Assembly (NCBI GenBank): GCA_036365145.1
Contig: JAEOAD010002183.1
Span: forward strand, 1,178,001 to 1,242,000
Length of the DNA: 64,000 nucleotides
Direction of reading: 5' to 3'
From: Orientallactaga sibirica
Lineage: Eukaryota; Chordata; Mammalia; Rodentia; Dipodidae
The notes beneath the pieces were generated by a model, which made no database searches, was not told the origin of the DNA, and saw nothing but the letters and a program-made list of their open reading frames with translations. Positions within the stretch are counted from its first letter, which is position 1. Every line of letters starts with the position of its first letter. The position numbers were made by a program, and so were the translations under genes. Below, in pieces: positions 21,359 through 32,883 of this stretch.

Positions 21359-22490
21359 ATGGTTAGACAAGAATGCAAATAAGCCAATGAAAGCCATAAA
21401 ACTCAGAGACCTCATTTAAGGATGCCTAGTCCTACAGTAGAAGCCTCCGATGAAATCATAGAGAAATCAACAGAAATTCAATCCCAAGATGAAAACACAA
21501 CAACCAATGACACCCTGATTAAAAAAAAAAATAGCTGAACTTGAAGCAAACTATCAAAGAATCATATAAATGAAATTGAATAGTCTCTTAGAGTGTTCAG
21601 CTTAACTTGATTGAAGAAATCATGAGAAACCTCCAAAGAGATATGAATAAATTGAAGGTAAGTCAAGAAATAGAAGACCTCAACAACCAGTTGATTAACC
21701 TTAATGAAGACTTGATCAAATGCAAGAATGAACTCCAGGAAGCATCAAGAAAAATCAGTACTCAAATTGAAATTGTACCTCAATAAGGAGATGGACATGA
21801 TGCAAAACAACACAACAGAAAACAAAAATCAAATAGAAAGTATAAAAACCTCTCTAGAACCACTCACCAACAGAGTAATTCATGTGGAAGACAGAACATC
21901 TGACCTGGAAGATAAGACAAAAGAAATTGATCAGGAGGCCAAAAATTTTGCTAAGTTCAAGAAATCAAGTGAACAGAATACAAGGGAACTATGGAACATC
22001 CTAAAACAACCAAACTTCAAGATCATGGATATACCAGAAGGGGAGGAAATCCAGACCAGGGGCATAGAGACCATATTCAACAAAATTATTGAAGAAAAAT
22101 TTCCAAATCTCTCAAAAGAGAGGCCCATCCAGATACAAGAAGCCCGCAGAACACCAAAGTGACAGGACAAAAGAAGAAACTCTCCAAGACACATCATAGT
22201 TAAAACTCTTAACAACAAAAACAAAGAAAGTGTTAAAAGCAGCAAGAGAGAAGCAATTCACAACGTACAAAGGCAATCCCATCAGAGTTACACCAGATTT
22301 CTCAATGGACACCCTGAAAGCCAGAAGGGCCTGGAATGGAATATTTCAAAGTCTGAAAAACTATGGCTTCCAATCCAAACTACTCTACCCAGCATAAGTA
22401 TCCCTCATAATAGACTGTAAAAGAAAAATTTTCCATTAAAAAACTCAACTCTACAATTATATGAATACAAAGCCAAACCTACATAGAATA
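21359..22490 (+). pseudogene. L1 ORF1 remnant of copy B
   Basis: The start ATG at 21,359 is inferred from copy D, whose ORF1 begins with the same MVRQ/MGRPQ-type N-terminus. It is followed seven codons later by TAA. The frame 21,728-22,162 (144 codons) holds the second half of the coiled coil (Asn/Glu/Lys-rich, near EDRTSDLEDKTKEID) and the start of the RNA-binding domain (GEEIQ). The C-terminal block with ESQKGLEW-like sequence follows in another frame. It is a decayed copy of the L1 nucleic-acid chaperone. Confidence 0.82.
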
Positions 22491-24470
22491 CTTGAGGGAA
22501 TACTTCACACAGAACAGTCAAACAACCAATTGCAAGAGCCAAAAAGAAGAAGATCACAATAACCAAAATAAACCAGGCTCAAAACAGTACACAACACAAG
22601 AAAGTACCAAACCCCATAAAACACCTCATCCTGGAAGGTATTAATTCAAACCTCACAGTAATAACCTTAAATATTAATGGTCTTAACTCACCCACCAAAA
22701 GACACAGGTTATCAGGATGAATCAAAAAATAAGACCCTTAATTCTGCTGTCTTCAAAAAACTCACCTCACCATTAAAGATAGATACATCCTCAGGGTGAA
22801 AGGTTGAAAAATGATATTACAATCTAATGGAAATAAAAAACAAGCAGGTGTTGCTATATTAATATCTGATAAAATAGACTTCAAACCAAAAGTAATCAAA
22901 AAGAACAAAGAAGGTCACTTCCTACCCTTCAAGGGAATGATCCAACAGGAGCACATCACAATTATAAACATATATGTGCCAAACACAGGTGCACCACAGT
23001 TCATAAAACAAAATCTACTCAACAACGAAACAGAAATAAACACCAAACCATCATAGTCAGAGATCTCAATATTCCACTATCATTAACACACATATCATCC
23101 ATGCAAAAAATTAACAAAGGGAAATAATAGAGCTCAACAATATCATAGATCAACTAGACCTAACAGTTTTCTATAGAACTTAACACCCCAATTCTACAGA
23201 ATAAACATTCTTCTCTGCAGCCCACAGAACTTTCTCCAAAATTGACCATATATTAGGCCACAAACTGTGCCTTCATAAAGTCAGGAAAGTTAAAGTAATT
23301 TCCTGTTTCATGTCAGATCACAATACTTAAAAGCTACAAATTAACCACAAGAGACACATCAAGAAATCCAACAGCTTCTGGAGACTAAACAACACACTTT
23401 TAAACAATGAATGGGTCATGGAAGAAATCAAAAAAGAAATTGTAAAATTCCCAGAATTGATTGATAATGAAAACACAACCTACCAAAACTTCCGAGACAC
23501 AATGAAGGCAGTCCTAAGGGGAAATTTTGTAGAATTAAATGCCTTCATTACAAACACAGAGAGATCCCAAATGAAAAACCTGAGTGTCCACCTAAAGGCA
23601 CTGGAAAAACACGAGTAATCCAACCCAAAGATCTCTAGATGGAAAGAAATAAACAACATTAGAGCAGAAATAAATGAATTGGAAATGAAAAAAAAAATAT
23701 TTTGAATCAATAAAACAAAGAGCTGATTCTTTGAAAAAATACACACGATTGACAAGTCCCCGGCAAAACTGATCAAGCAAAAAAAGAGAAGTTTCAAAAT
23801 AACAAACTAGAAATGAAAAAGGAGAGATCACAACAGACATCAATGAAATTGGAAGAATCATCAGGGCATACTTCCAAATCTTCTACTACAAAAAAAAAAA
23901 AAAATTAAATAAGCTGGAAGAAATAGATGAATTCCTAGACACATACCACCTAGCAAAACTAAACTCAGAGCAGATTTATCTCCTAAACAAACCTATCACA
24001 TCCATGGAGGTTGAAAAGGTAATCAAAAACCTTCCCAAAAAGAAAAGTACAGGACCAGAGGGCTTCTCAGCTGAATTCTATCAAACCTTCATAGAAGAAC
24101 TCAAACCAATTTTTTTCAAACTGTTCCACATAATTGAAGACCAGGGAATCCTCCCCAACTCCTTTTCTGAAGCTAGCATCACCCTAATACCAAAACCAGA
24201 TAGAGATGGAACGAGGAAAGAAAATTGTAAGTCTATATCACTAAAGAACTTAGATTCCAATTTCCTGAAAAAAATCCCTGCAAACCAAATTCAACAACAC
24301 ATCAAAAGAATTACCACCGTGATCAAGTAGGCTTCATCCCAGGGATGCAGTGATGGTTCAACATATGGAAATCTGTCGACGTAATACACCACATAAATAA
24401 GCTTATTCATAAGAACCACATGATCATCTCAATTGACACAGGGAAGGCCTTTGACAAAAAACAACACCAC

Positions 24471-24627
24471 AGCCGAGCGTGGTGGCGCACGCCTTTAATC
24501 CCAGCACTCGGGAGGCAGAGGTAGGAGGACTGCCGAGAGTTCAAGGCCACCCTGAGACTACATAGTTAATTCCAGGTCAGCCTGGGCCAGACTGAGACAC
24601 TACCTCGAAAAAAAAAAAAAAAAAAAA
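24471..24627 (+). mobile_element. B1 SINE in L1 copy B
   Basis: AGCCGAGCGTGGTGGCGCAC head and A tail of about 20. Direct repeats AACACCAC (24,463-24,470 and 24,628-24,635) mark the target duplication, and the interrupted L1 sequence resumes exactly after it. CpG sites are retained, indicating a recent copy. Confidence 0.95.
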
Positions 24628-25079
24628 AACACCACTTCATGATCAAAACACTGGGAAGAATAGGCATTAAGGGTTTATATCTCAACACAATAAAGGCTAT
24701 TTATAAAGCTCCTGAAGCACAAATAATATTTAATGGGGAAAAACTCAAGGAGTTCCTACTGAGATTGGAAACAATACAGGAGTGCCCACTCTCTTCAATG
24801 TAGAATTAGGAAGTACTAGCCCAAGCAATAAAACAGGAGAAAGAAATGAAAGGGATTAAAGTTTTAAAAAAGTCCAATTAGCTCTATTTGCCAATGACAT
24901 GATCCTATATATAAGTGACCTGAAAGTCTCCATCTCAAAACTTCTAAAGGTGGTAAATTCCTTTAGCAAAGTGGCAGTATACAAAATCAATGCCCATAAA
25001 TCAATAGCTTTTTTATATGCAAAGGACAAAAATACAGAGAAAGAAATCAGTGAGGATCTCCTATTTTCAATAGCAACAA

Positions 25080-25146
25080 TAAATAAATAAATAAATAAAT
25101 ACATACATACATACATACATACATACATACATACATACATACATAC
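25080..25146. repeat. (AAAT)n and (ACAT)n microsatellite
   Basis: AAAT units up to about 25,100 pass into ACAT units to 25,146, inside L1 ORF2. Minus-strand frames of repeating Tyr-Val-Cys-Met are artefacts of this repeat. Confidence 0.95.
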
Positions 25147-26645
25147 CTTGGTATAACATTAACCAAGGATGTGAAAGATCTCTATAATGAAAACATAAAA
25201 ACACTCGAGAAAGAAATAGAGGAGGTCTTGAGCACATGAAAAGACCTTCTATGTTCCTGGATAGGTACAATTAATATTTTAAATATGGCAATCTACCAAA
25301 AGCAATATACAGATATAATGCAATACCAATAAAAATACCAGCATCCTTCACAGAGATTGAAAAATATTATCTCAAAATTCATATGGAATGGCAGAGGCCT
25401 CAGATATACAAACATATCCTCAGCAAAACTTAAAAAAAAATAAAACCTCTGTTAGCATCTCAATGTCTGACCTAAATATATATTACAAAACCACAATGGC
25501 AAAAGCAGCATGGTACTGGAATGAAAACAGACACATAGACCAATAGATGAGAATTGAAGACCCAGACCTTAGGGCAAGCAACTACAGCTGCTTGATCTTT
25601 GACAAAGATGCCAATAGTGTAGACTGGAGAAAAGACAGCATCTTCAACAAATGGTGTTGGACAAATTGGATGACCATATGTAGAAAAATGAAATTAGGCC
25701 CACTAATTTCACCATACACAAAAATCAAGTCCAAATGGATTAAAGACCTCAATATAAGACCCGAAACTCTTCAAGTACTGGAAGAAAAATTTGAGGCACT
25801 CTCCATGATATAGGACTGGGAAAAGACTTCCTAAACAAAACCCCAGTAGCCAAGGAAATTAAAGAAACATTCAACCAATGGGATCTCATGAAGCTAAAAA
25901 AGGTTTTGCACAGAAAAACAACATAAGCACAGCTAAGAGATTACCCATTGAATGGGAGAAAATCTTTGCCAGGTATATCACTGATAGAAACATAGTATCT
26001 AGAATCTACAAAGAACTCAAAAAACAAAACAATAAAAAAATCAAACAACCCACTCCAAAAGTGGAGCACAGAACTAAATAGGGAGTTCTCAGAGGAAGAA
26101 TTACAAATGGCTAACACACACTTTAGAAAATGTTCAATATCCCTAACCATTAGGGAAATGAAAATTAAAACAAATATGAAATTCCACCTTACTCCAGTCC
26201 AGTAAGGATAGCAAACATTAAAAATCAAATGAAAACAAATGTTGGCAAGGATATGTGGAAACAGGAACACTCATTCACTGTTGGATGGAATGTAAGCAGA
26301 TACAACCACAGTGGAAATCAATATGGACACTCCTGAAAAGGAAGAATATAGTGTTATGTACAACCCTGTTATTCCCTTACTGGGCATTTCCCCTAAAAGC
26401 TCCACATCTCAGTTGAGAAAGACTTTCTCAACCATGTTTATTCCTGGTCAACTCATAATAGCTAAAAACTGGAATCAACCTAGGTACCCATAATTGGATG
26501 AATGGATAACCAAGGTGTGGTATATCTACACGATGGAATTCTACTCACCAGTAAGAAAAAAGACACATTGAAATTTGTAGAAAAATGATCAAACTTGGAA
26601 GAGATTGTTCCAAGTGAACTCACACAATCAAAGAAAGACAACTGT

Positions 26646-28055
26646 CACATGATCTCATTCATCTACAATTCCCAACCTGATCAGCCCAAATTGCTGACAT
26701 ACTGAATAACTTCTTGAGGCTTGGACAATAGGGAGTGTAGTGCTTAGGGGAATGGAAAGGGTGTGTGGGGGACACAAAACTGAGCCCAAATTGAACTGGT
26801 ACCATAGAATCCTCTATCCTGGAATTCAGACTAAAAGGTGGAACCCTCAAGAGGACCTTAGGGGGAGCACCTGAATCAAAGGGCCCTGGAGAGGGTGAGA
26901 CAAAACCTAACCTCAAATTTCTCCTGCTTTTCTTTCTTCTCTGTCTTATTTTTTTTCTCTTCCCTTGGTTCTGGCCTGTAATTCTGTGTACCAGAATGTG
27001 GGCTACATCCATAATGAGCTGTTGATCAGAGAGACCTACTAGATCTCCATAAACAAACAAGACAGACTTCTGTCAGAGCACTTGATTACCCACCAGAGAT
27101 TAATGGTAAGTCCCTACTGCTGAAGACAATGTATGCTGTTGGCACGAACCATAGAGAGACCTGGAATCTGGAGGACAGCCAGTCCCTAATTAGCCCATCT
27201 AGTGCTGGAAGATGTTACATGTGCTACCAGGGGAAAGTGGCCAACATCTGTCCAAGCAACTCAAAGTCTTAGTGACTCATAAGCAAACAACCTGACATGA
27301 TGCTCCCACAAGCATAATAGTAGCACACAGCCATGGTATATAACCAGCTGCTCTTGAATTGGCTAACAGATGTGCTCAGTGGAAAGGAAACCATATCTGG
27401 AATTAGGAAACAAGTCAGAATCATATCCAAATAATGATTCTGCTTTCCTTTGTGAAGTTCCCACTAATCTTAGATTATAAGAGGGTCTGCATCCTTTTAA
27501 TTCTAAGTTAATAATGGTTATCCCATTTAACCCAGGCTGACTTCATTCTCCACTGGAGAATCTGCTTTTCAGACAGGAGCTACACTGGAGGAGATAAATG
27601 ACCCAGTGCACGCCACCCTAGCCCCAGCTGAAACTACAGAGAAATTGGGGAAATGAGTTAGAGAGTGCTGATTTCTCAGTGAACCTGATATCAGCACAAG
27701 GGTGAAGGAGATAGACACTGAGGACACTCAACACCTACCAAAGCAGAGATCCAGAGACTCCTGTATGACCATCACTGAAGTAGACTTAAAATGATTCCAG
27801 CATGGCTCAGGGAATTTTGAGGAAGAGGGGGGTGGAAAGATTGTTAAAGCCACAAGCTGGGATATTTTGCACAGAGACATTTCCTTCCCCCCATAATGCA
27901 TGACCCACAATCCCCATTGGGTTGACCTGCATCCCCAACAAGGAAGGCCCCTTCAGAAGAGGGTCAGGGAGGAAGGAAAGGATGGTAATAACACGTGTTG
28001 TTTACAAACAAAATATGTCCATATCTAATCAAAATAAAAGATAATAATAATAAAT
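26646..28055 (+). mobile_element. Long 3' UTR of L1 copy B
   Basis: About 1.4 kb of non-coding sequence after ORF2. It holds a pyrimidine tract (26,919-26,968), the GAGCTGTTGATCAGAGAG block, the ATTGGCTAACAGATGTGCTC block and the final GGCCCCTTCAGAAGAGGG before an A/T-rich tail (AATAAAAGATAATAATAAT). The same architecture occurs in copies A, D, E and F. Confidence 0.85.
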
Positions 28056-28931
28056 AAAGCACAGGTTAACAGGTTGGTTCAGAAATCTGGTCCCATCCAT
28101 TTTCTGTCTTCAAGAAACTCATGTTATAATTAATAGTGAAAGATTGAAAACAGAGATTCCAAACAAACAGGAATGAGAAAAAAGCAAGTGTGGCTGTACT
28201 AATATCTGACAAAACAGAATTAAAACCAAAAGTAATCAAAAAAGATACACAAAGCCACTTCATACTCATTAAAGGAATAATTAAATTAGATATTACAATC
28301 ATAAACTTATATTAACCAAACAAAGGTCCACCAAATTTTATGAAGCAATATCTATTAAATATTAACTCATAAATGAATCCCAATACAATTGTGGGTGTCT
28401 TTAGTGCCCCACTAATGGCAATATGTAGATAGCTAAGCAAAAAATAAATAGAAATACCAGACCTAAACAACAACATGGACCAATTAAACTTAACATATCT
28501 ACAGAATATCCTGCCCTAAATGAAAGAATGCACACTCTTCTCAGCAGCTCATGGGATCTTCTCCAAAATACATCATATACTAGGGCATAAAACATGTCTC
28601 CACAAATTCATAAAAAGTGACCTAACACCATGCACTGTATCCAACTACAATGTCATAAAGGTAGTAATCAACAAAAATAACAACAGAAAGCACATCAACT
28701 CATGGAGAGTGAGTAATTCACTACAAAACAATAAGTGAGTTGTTGAAGAAATCTTTTAAAAATTAACAAATGTATAGATCTGAATGACAATGAAGACACA
28801 ATATACCAAAACTTACAGGATGCAATGAAGACAGTGCTAAAATGGAATTTTATAGCACTAAATGCATACATTACTAAAACAGATATGTCAAATTAATAAC
28901 TACTCATTTGAAGGCATTGGAAAAATTATAT

Positions 28932-29152
28932 TCCAGGGCTGGAGATATGGCTTAGCAGTTAAGACACGTGCCTGAGAAGCCTAAGGACCCAGGTTCGATT
29001 CTCCAGGTCTCAAATAAGCCAGATGCACATGGTGGCACATGCTTTTGGAGTTCATTTGTGGTTGCTAGAGGCCCTGGAACACCCATTCTCACTCTCTATC
29101 TCTCTCTCCTTCTCTCTGTTTCTAATAAATTAATAAATAAAAATAAAACAAT
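28932..29152 (+). mobile_element. DIP-type SINE in L1 copy C
   Basis: Clear pol III boxes: TGGCTTAGCAG (A box, 28,948-28,958) and GGTTCGATTC (B box, 28,992-29,001), followed by the TTGGAGTTCATTTGTGGTTG block, a CT-rich tract and AATAAATTAATAAATA tail. Confidence 0.92.
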
Positions 29153-29162
29153 AGTCCAATCC

Positions 29163-29498
29163 AAAAAGCACCAGGTAGAAAGGAATTATCAAGATCACAG
29201 CAGAAGTCCTTAACTAAAAATAAAAATTGATAAAATTAGGAGCTGTTTTTTGAAAGAATAAATATGATTGATATACCACTTGCCAAATGATCAATCAGAA
29301 AAAAGAGAAGACCCAAATCAACAAGGTCAAAAAAAAGCACCAGGTAGAAAGGAATTATCAAGATCACAGCAGAAGTCCTTAACTAAAAATAAAAATTGAT
29401 AAAATTAGGAGCTGTTTTTTGAAAGAATAAAAGAAATACCACTTGCCAAATGATCAATCAGAAAAAAGAGAAGACCCAAATCAACAAGGTCAAAAATG
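29163..29498 (+). repeat. Tandem duplication inside L1 copy C
   Basis: A segment starting AAAAAGCACCAGGTAGAAAG at 29,163 recurs from about 29,332 with an offset of 169 bases. The second copy lacks about a dozen bases (the TATGATTGATA part). Both contain GATCACAGCAGAAGTCC and GGAGCTGTTTTTTG. It duplicates part of ORF2 and ends in the A-rich start of the next microsatellite. Confidence 0.88.
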
Positions 29499-29505
29499 AA
29501 AAAAA

Positions 29506-29557
<52 letters not shown>

Positions 29558-29603
29558 AGGAAGGAAGGAAGGAAGGAAGGAAGGAAGGAAGGAAGGAAGG
29601 AAG
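29506..29603. repeat. (AAAG)n/(AAGG)n microsatellite
   Basis: About 98 bases of purine tetranucleotides changing from AAAG to AAGG units, directly after the tandem duplication. Long purine tracts of this kind can adopt triplex-type structures. Confidence 0.95.
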
Positions 29604-30049
29604 CGGTCTAACAACTGACACCAATTAAATTGGAAGAATTATCAGGACAAATTTCAAAAATCTGTATTCTACAAAATTGGAAAACCTGGAAGAAATAGAG
29701 GGATTCATTGGCATATAACACATACCAAAACTAAACCCAGAAAAGATAATTTGCCAGAATAAACCTATAACATCTACTGAAACAAAAGAAATTAAAAACC
29801 TTGCAACAAATAAGTCCAGGTACAGTTGTAGTCACTTCCTAACTCTACCAAGCTTTTATTGAAAAACTAAAACAACTTCTTCTCAAGATACTTCACACAA
29901 CTGTAAAAGAAGGAATGCTCCCAAACACCTTCTATGAAGCCAGCATTACTCTAATTCCAAAAGCAGACAGAGACACATGAAAAGAAAATTATACACTAAT
30001 ATCCCTGATGAATTACAATGCAAAAATCAACAAAAACATTCTCACAAAC

Positions 30050-30276
30050 CAGGCTGGAGAAATGGCTTAGCACTTAAGGTGCTTGCCTGTGAAGCCTAAG
30101 GACCCAGGTTTGATTTCCCAGGACCCACTTAAAGCCAGATGCCCAAGGTGGCACAAGCGTCTGGAGGTTGTTTGCAGTGGCTATAGATTTTGGCACACTC
30201 ATTCTCTCTACATATCTGCCTCTTTCTCTCTCCTCTAAAATAAATAAATAAATAAATAATATTTTTTATTTTAAAA
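30050..30276 (+). mobile_element. DIP-type SINE in L1 copy C
   Basis: Target duplication ATTCTCACAAAC at 30,038-30,049 and 30,277-30,288 defines the insertion. GGTTTGATTTCCC replaces the canonical B box; tail is (AAAT)n. Confidence 0.93.
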
Positions 30277-30782
30277 ATTCTCACAAACAAATCAAATAGT
30301 ATGTCAAAAGCATCGTCTACCTTGATCAAGTAGGTTTCACCCCAGGGACCTAAGAGTAGTTCAGCATCTGGAAATCCATAAACGTAATACTGTACATAAA
30401 TAAACTCAAACATAAGAACCACATGATCATTTCAACAGATCCAGAAAGGGCTTTCAACAAAATACAACACTCTTTCCTGATTAAAATACTGGAGAGACTA
30501 GGGATGGAGGGACCATATTGCAACATAATACAGGCTATATATAAAGCACTTGAGACCCACATAATACTTAATGGAGAAAAACTCAAATCATTCCCATTAA
30601 GGTCTGATATAAGACAGACATGCACATACTCACCACTGCTTTGCAACATAGTTCTACAAGCCTTAGCTCAAGCAATAAGAACAGAGAAAGACATAAGAGA
30701 TAGAAATTGGAAATGAAGAAGTCAAACTAGCCCTATTTGCAGAAGGCATGCTACTTATATAAGTGACCCAAAAAAACTTTTA

Positions 30783-30963
30783 GGGGATGGAGAGATGGCT
30801 TAATGGTTAAAGTGCTTGCCTGCAAAGCCTAAGGACCTACGTTCAATTCCCCAGTACACACATAAAGCCAGATGCACAAGATGGTACATGTGTATGGAAT
30901 TCATTGGTAGTGGCTACAAGTCCTGCCATAGACATTATCTATCTATCTATCTATCTATCTATC

Positions 30964-31006
<43 letters not shown>

Positions 31007-31058
31007 CATCTATCTCCCTATCTGTCTCTCCCATAAAATTAGTTAGTTAGTTAATTTT
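30783..31058 (+). mobile_element. DIP-type SINE with (TCTA)n
   Basis: GGGATGGAGAGATGGCTTAA head and GTTCAATTCCCC B box. Its CT-rich part has become a TCTA microsatellite (30,936-31,024). It is immediately followed by a second DIP at the same target sequence. Confidence 0.92.
30936..31024. repeat. (TCTA)n microsatellite
   Basis: About 20 TCTA units with a few interruptions. The overlapping open frame of repeating Ile-Tyr-Leu-Ser is not a gene. Confidence 0.95.
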
Positions 31059-31068
31059 AAAAACTTTA

Positions 31069-31285
31069 GGGCTGGAGGAATGGCACAGTGGTTAAGGCAT
31101 TTGCCTGCAAAGCCAAAGACCCAGGTTTGATTCCCCAGGACCCACATTAGCCAGCTGCACAAGGGGGTGCACACATCTGGAGTTTATTTGGAGTGGCTGG
31201 AGGCCCTGGCATGCCCATTCATATTCTCTTTCTCCCTCTGTCTCTGTCAAATAAATAAATAAATAAAAATAAAATATATTAAAAA
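31069..31285 (+). mobile_element. DIP-type SINE, second at the same site
   Basis: GGGCTGGAGGAATGGCACAG head, GGTTTGATTCCCC B box, AAATAAATAAATAAA tail. AAAAACTTTA-like strings occur before the first DIP, between the two and (as AAAAACCTTTA) after this one, consistent with successive insertions at one target. Confidence 0.92.
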
Positions 31286-32363
31286 AAACCTTTAAAGCTG
31301 TTAAATTCTTTCAACAGAGTGGCAGGTTATAAAATCAATATGCAAAAATCTAGAGCCCTCCTATGCAACCAAAACAAACTGATGAAGAAGGGGGTAAGTG
31401 ATTCTATCCCATTTTCAATAGCAGCAAAAAAAAATTAAGTATCTAGGAATATAACCAAGGAAGTGAAAGACCTATACAAAGAAAAGTTTAAAACTTTGAA
31501 GCAGAAATTGAGCAGGACATGAAGAGATGGAAGGATTAATATTGTGCTCATGGATTGGAAGGATTAATATTGTGAAAATAGCTATCCTACCAAAAGCAAT
31601 ACAGATGCAACACAATTCCAATAAAAATACCAGTGACATTCTTCACAGAATTGAAAAAAAAAGTTCAATATAAGACTGGACACTCTCAAATGCCTATAAG
31701 AAAAAATGGGGAGAACTTTCCATGATACAGGCATAGGGAAAGACTTTCTACATAAAACCCCAGTAGCTGGGGGGAATTATGACAATCACTCAACCTCTGG
31801 GACTACACAAATCTAAAAAGCTATTATACCAACAAACACACCATCAAAGAGTCAACAAACAACAAACAGAATGGGAGAAAATCTTCAGCAGTCCTTCCTC
31901 TGATGTAGGACTAATACCTAGAATCTACAAAGAACTCAAAAACCTAACCAATAAAAATAACCAAACAATCCACTCAAAACATGGGGTAGAGACATGAATA
32001 GAGAATTATCAAAGGAAAAATACAAATGACCAATTCATACTTAAAGAGACATCCAACATATTTAAACATTAGAGAAATGCAAATCAAAAAACTTTGAGAT
32101 TCCATGTCATTCCAGTAAGGACGGCACTCATCAAAGAACTGAGTGACAACAAATGCTGATGATGCTGTGGGGAAAGAGGAGCCCTTACCCACTGTTGGTA
32201 GGAGTGCAAACTTGTACAACTACCTTCGAAATTGGTATGGAGGTTCCTGAAAAAGATCTGACCCAGCTATTTCAATCCTGAGCATATACCCTACAGATTC
32301 CATCCTTTATTGTGGAGATACTTGCTCAGCTATCCTGTTCGCTACTCTATTCACAATAGCTAG

Positions 32364-32883
32364 TGTGGTAGTTTGAATGCTATGCCCCTCAATAGGCTCA
32401 GGTGTTTTGATTAAAACTTGGATTTTCAGTGGAGCTTTGGTCTAGTATGAATCTAATCATAAGCCAGAAGTCATCTCTGCAGCCACAAAAGGTTTTCACT
32501 GAAGAGTAGGGGTAAATGACGTGCACTTGCTGTGGAAAGGAAACAGTTAGTTCTGGGGAAAATGCCCCTGTCTCTTCTAGGCAAACATAGCCTTAACCAG
32601 GAAGGGAACACTCCAAGGTGGTCATGATTTGGAGATTTTGATCTTTAATGCTTCTGTTCCCAGACTAAGTTATGCAAAGCTAGTTGTGCTGGGGTCCCTG
32701 CAGTTTGGTCCTTGTCTTTGGTGCTGGAGTTGTATTTCTCTGTGTGTGGATCTGGGAAAGGGAGCCTGCTTCTTCTTCCATTATGGAACTTTACCTGGAT
32801 CTGTAAGCTTGAAATAAATCCTGTTCCTCCCATAAACTGTGTCTGGTTTGGAGGTTCACCCCAGCAACATGGAGCTAACAACA
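32364..32883 (+). mobile_element. Solo LTR in L1 copy C
   Basis: Starts TGTGGTAGTTTGAATGC and ends near GGAGCTAACAACA, with GAAATAAATCCTGTTCC as polyadenylation region. It resembles the young family's LTRs but is longer, with about 130 extra bases in the middle. The element breaks the L1 3' UTR between CACAATAGC and AGTTAGGATT. The target duplication is not clear. Confidence 0.78.

Larger units (their letters stand above)
22640..26645 (+). pseudogene. L1 ORF2 remnant of copy B
   Basis: Begins with the L1 endonuclease (ITLNINGLNSP start near 22,660; YVPN motif near 22,970) and continues with RT (FSAEFYQ and EASITLIPKPD near 24,065-24,205) and the C-terminal region. The RT active site near 24,889-24,903 reads Phe-Ala-Asn-Asp instead of Phe-Ala-Asp-Asp. 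The reading frame breaks repeatedly and a B1 and an ACAT microsatellite disrupt it. Open pieces remain at 24,004-24,330, 25,547-25,813 and 25,878-26,081. Confidence 0.88.
20726..28055 (+). mobile_element. Full-length L1 copy B
   Basis: A 7.3-kb L1 with monomeric 5' UTR, ORF1, ORF2 (containing a B1) and a long 3' UTR. It is flanked by a perfect 14-bp target duplication AAAGCACAGGTTAA (20,712-20,725 and 28,056-28,069), so both ends are well defined. The insertion split L1 copy C. ORF1 has a stop 7 codons after its ATG, ORF2 has frameshifts, and the RT motif is Phe-Ala-Asn-Asp, so it is inactive. Confidence 0.95.

Noticed and set aside
24856..25270. Frames rich in Tyr-Val-Cys-Met or Tyr-Leu
   Set aside because: Products of the ACAT/AAAT microsatellite inside L1 ORF2.
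28932..29152. tRNA gene suggested by A and B boxes
   Set aside because: The boxes belong to a tRNA-derived SINE; no cloverleaf or anticodon arm can be formed in order.
29405..29614. 69-codon frame rich in Phe-Leu-Ser on the minus strand
   Set aside because: Translation of the AAAG/AAGG microsatellite.
30816..31046. 76-codon frame with Ser-Ile-Tyr-Leu repeats
   Set aside because: Translation of a DIP SINE and its TCTA repeat.
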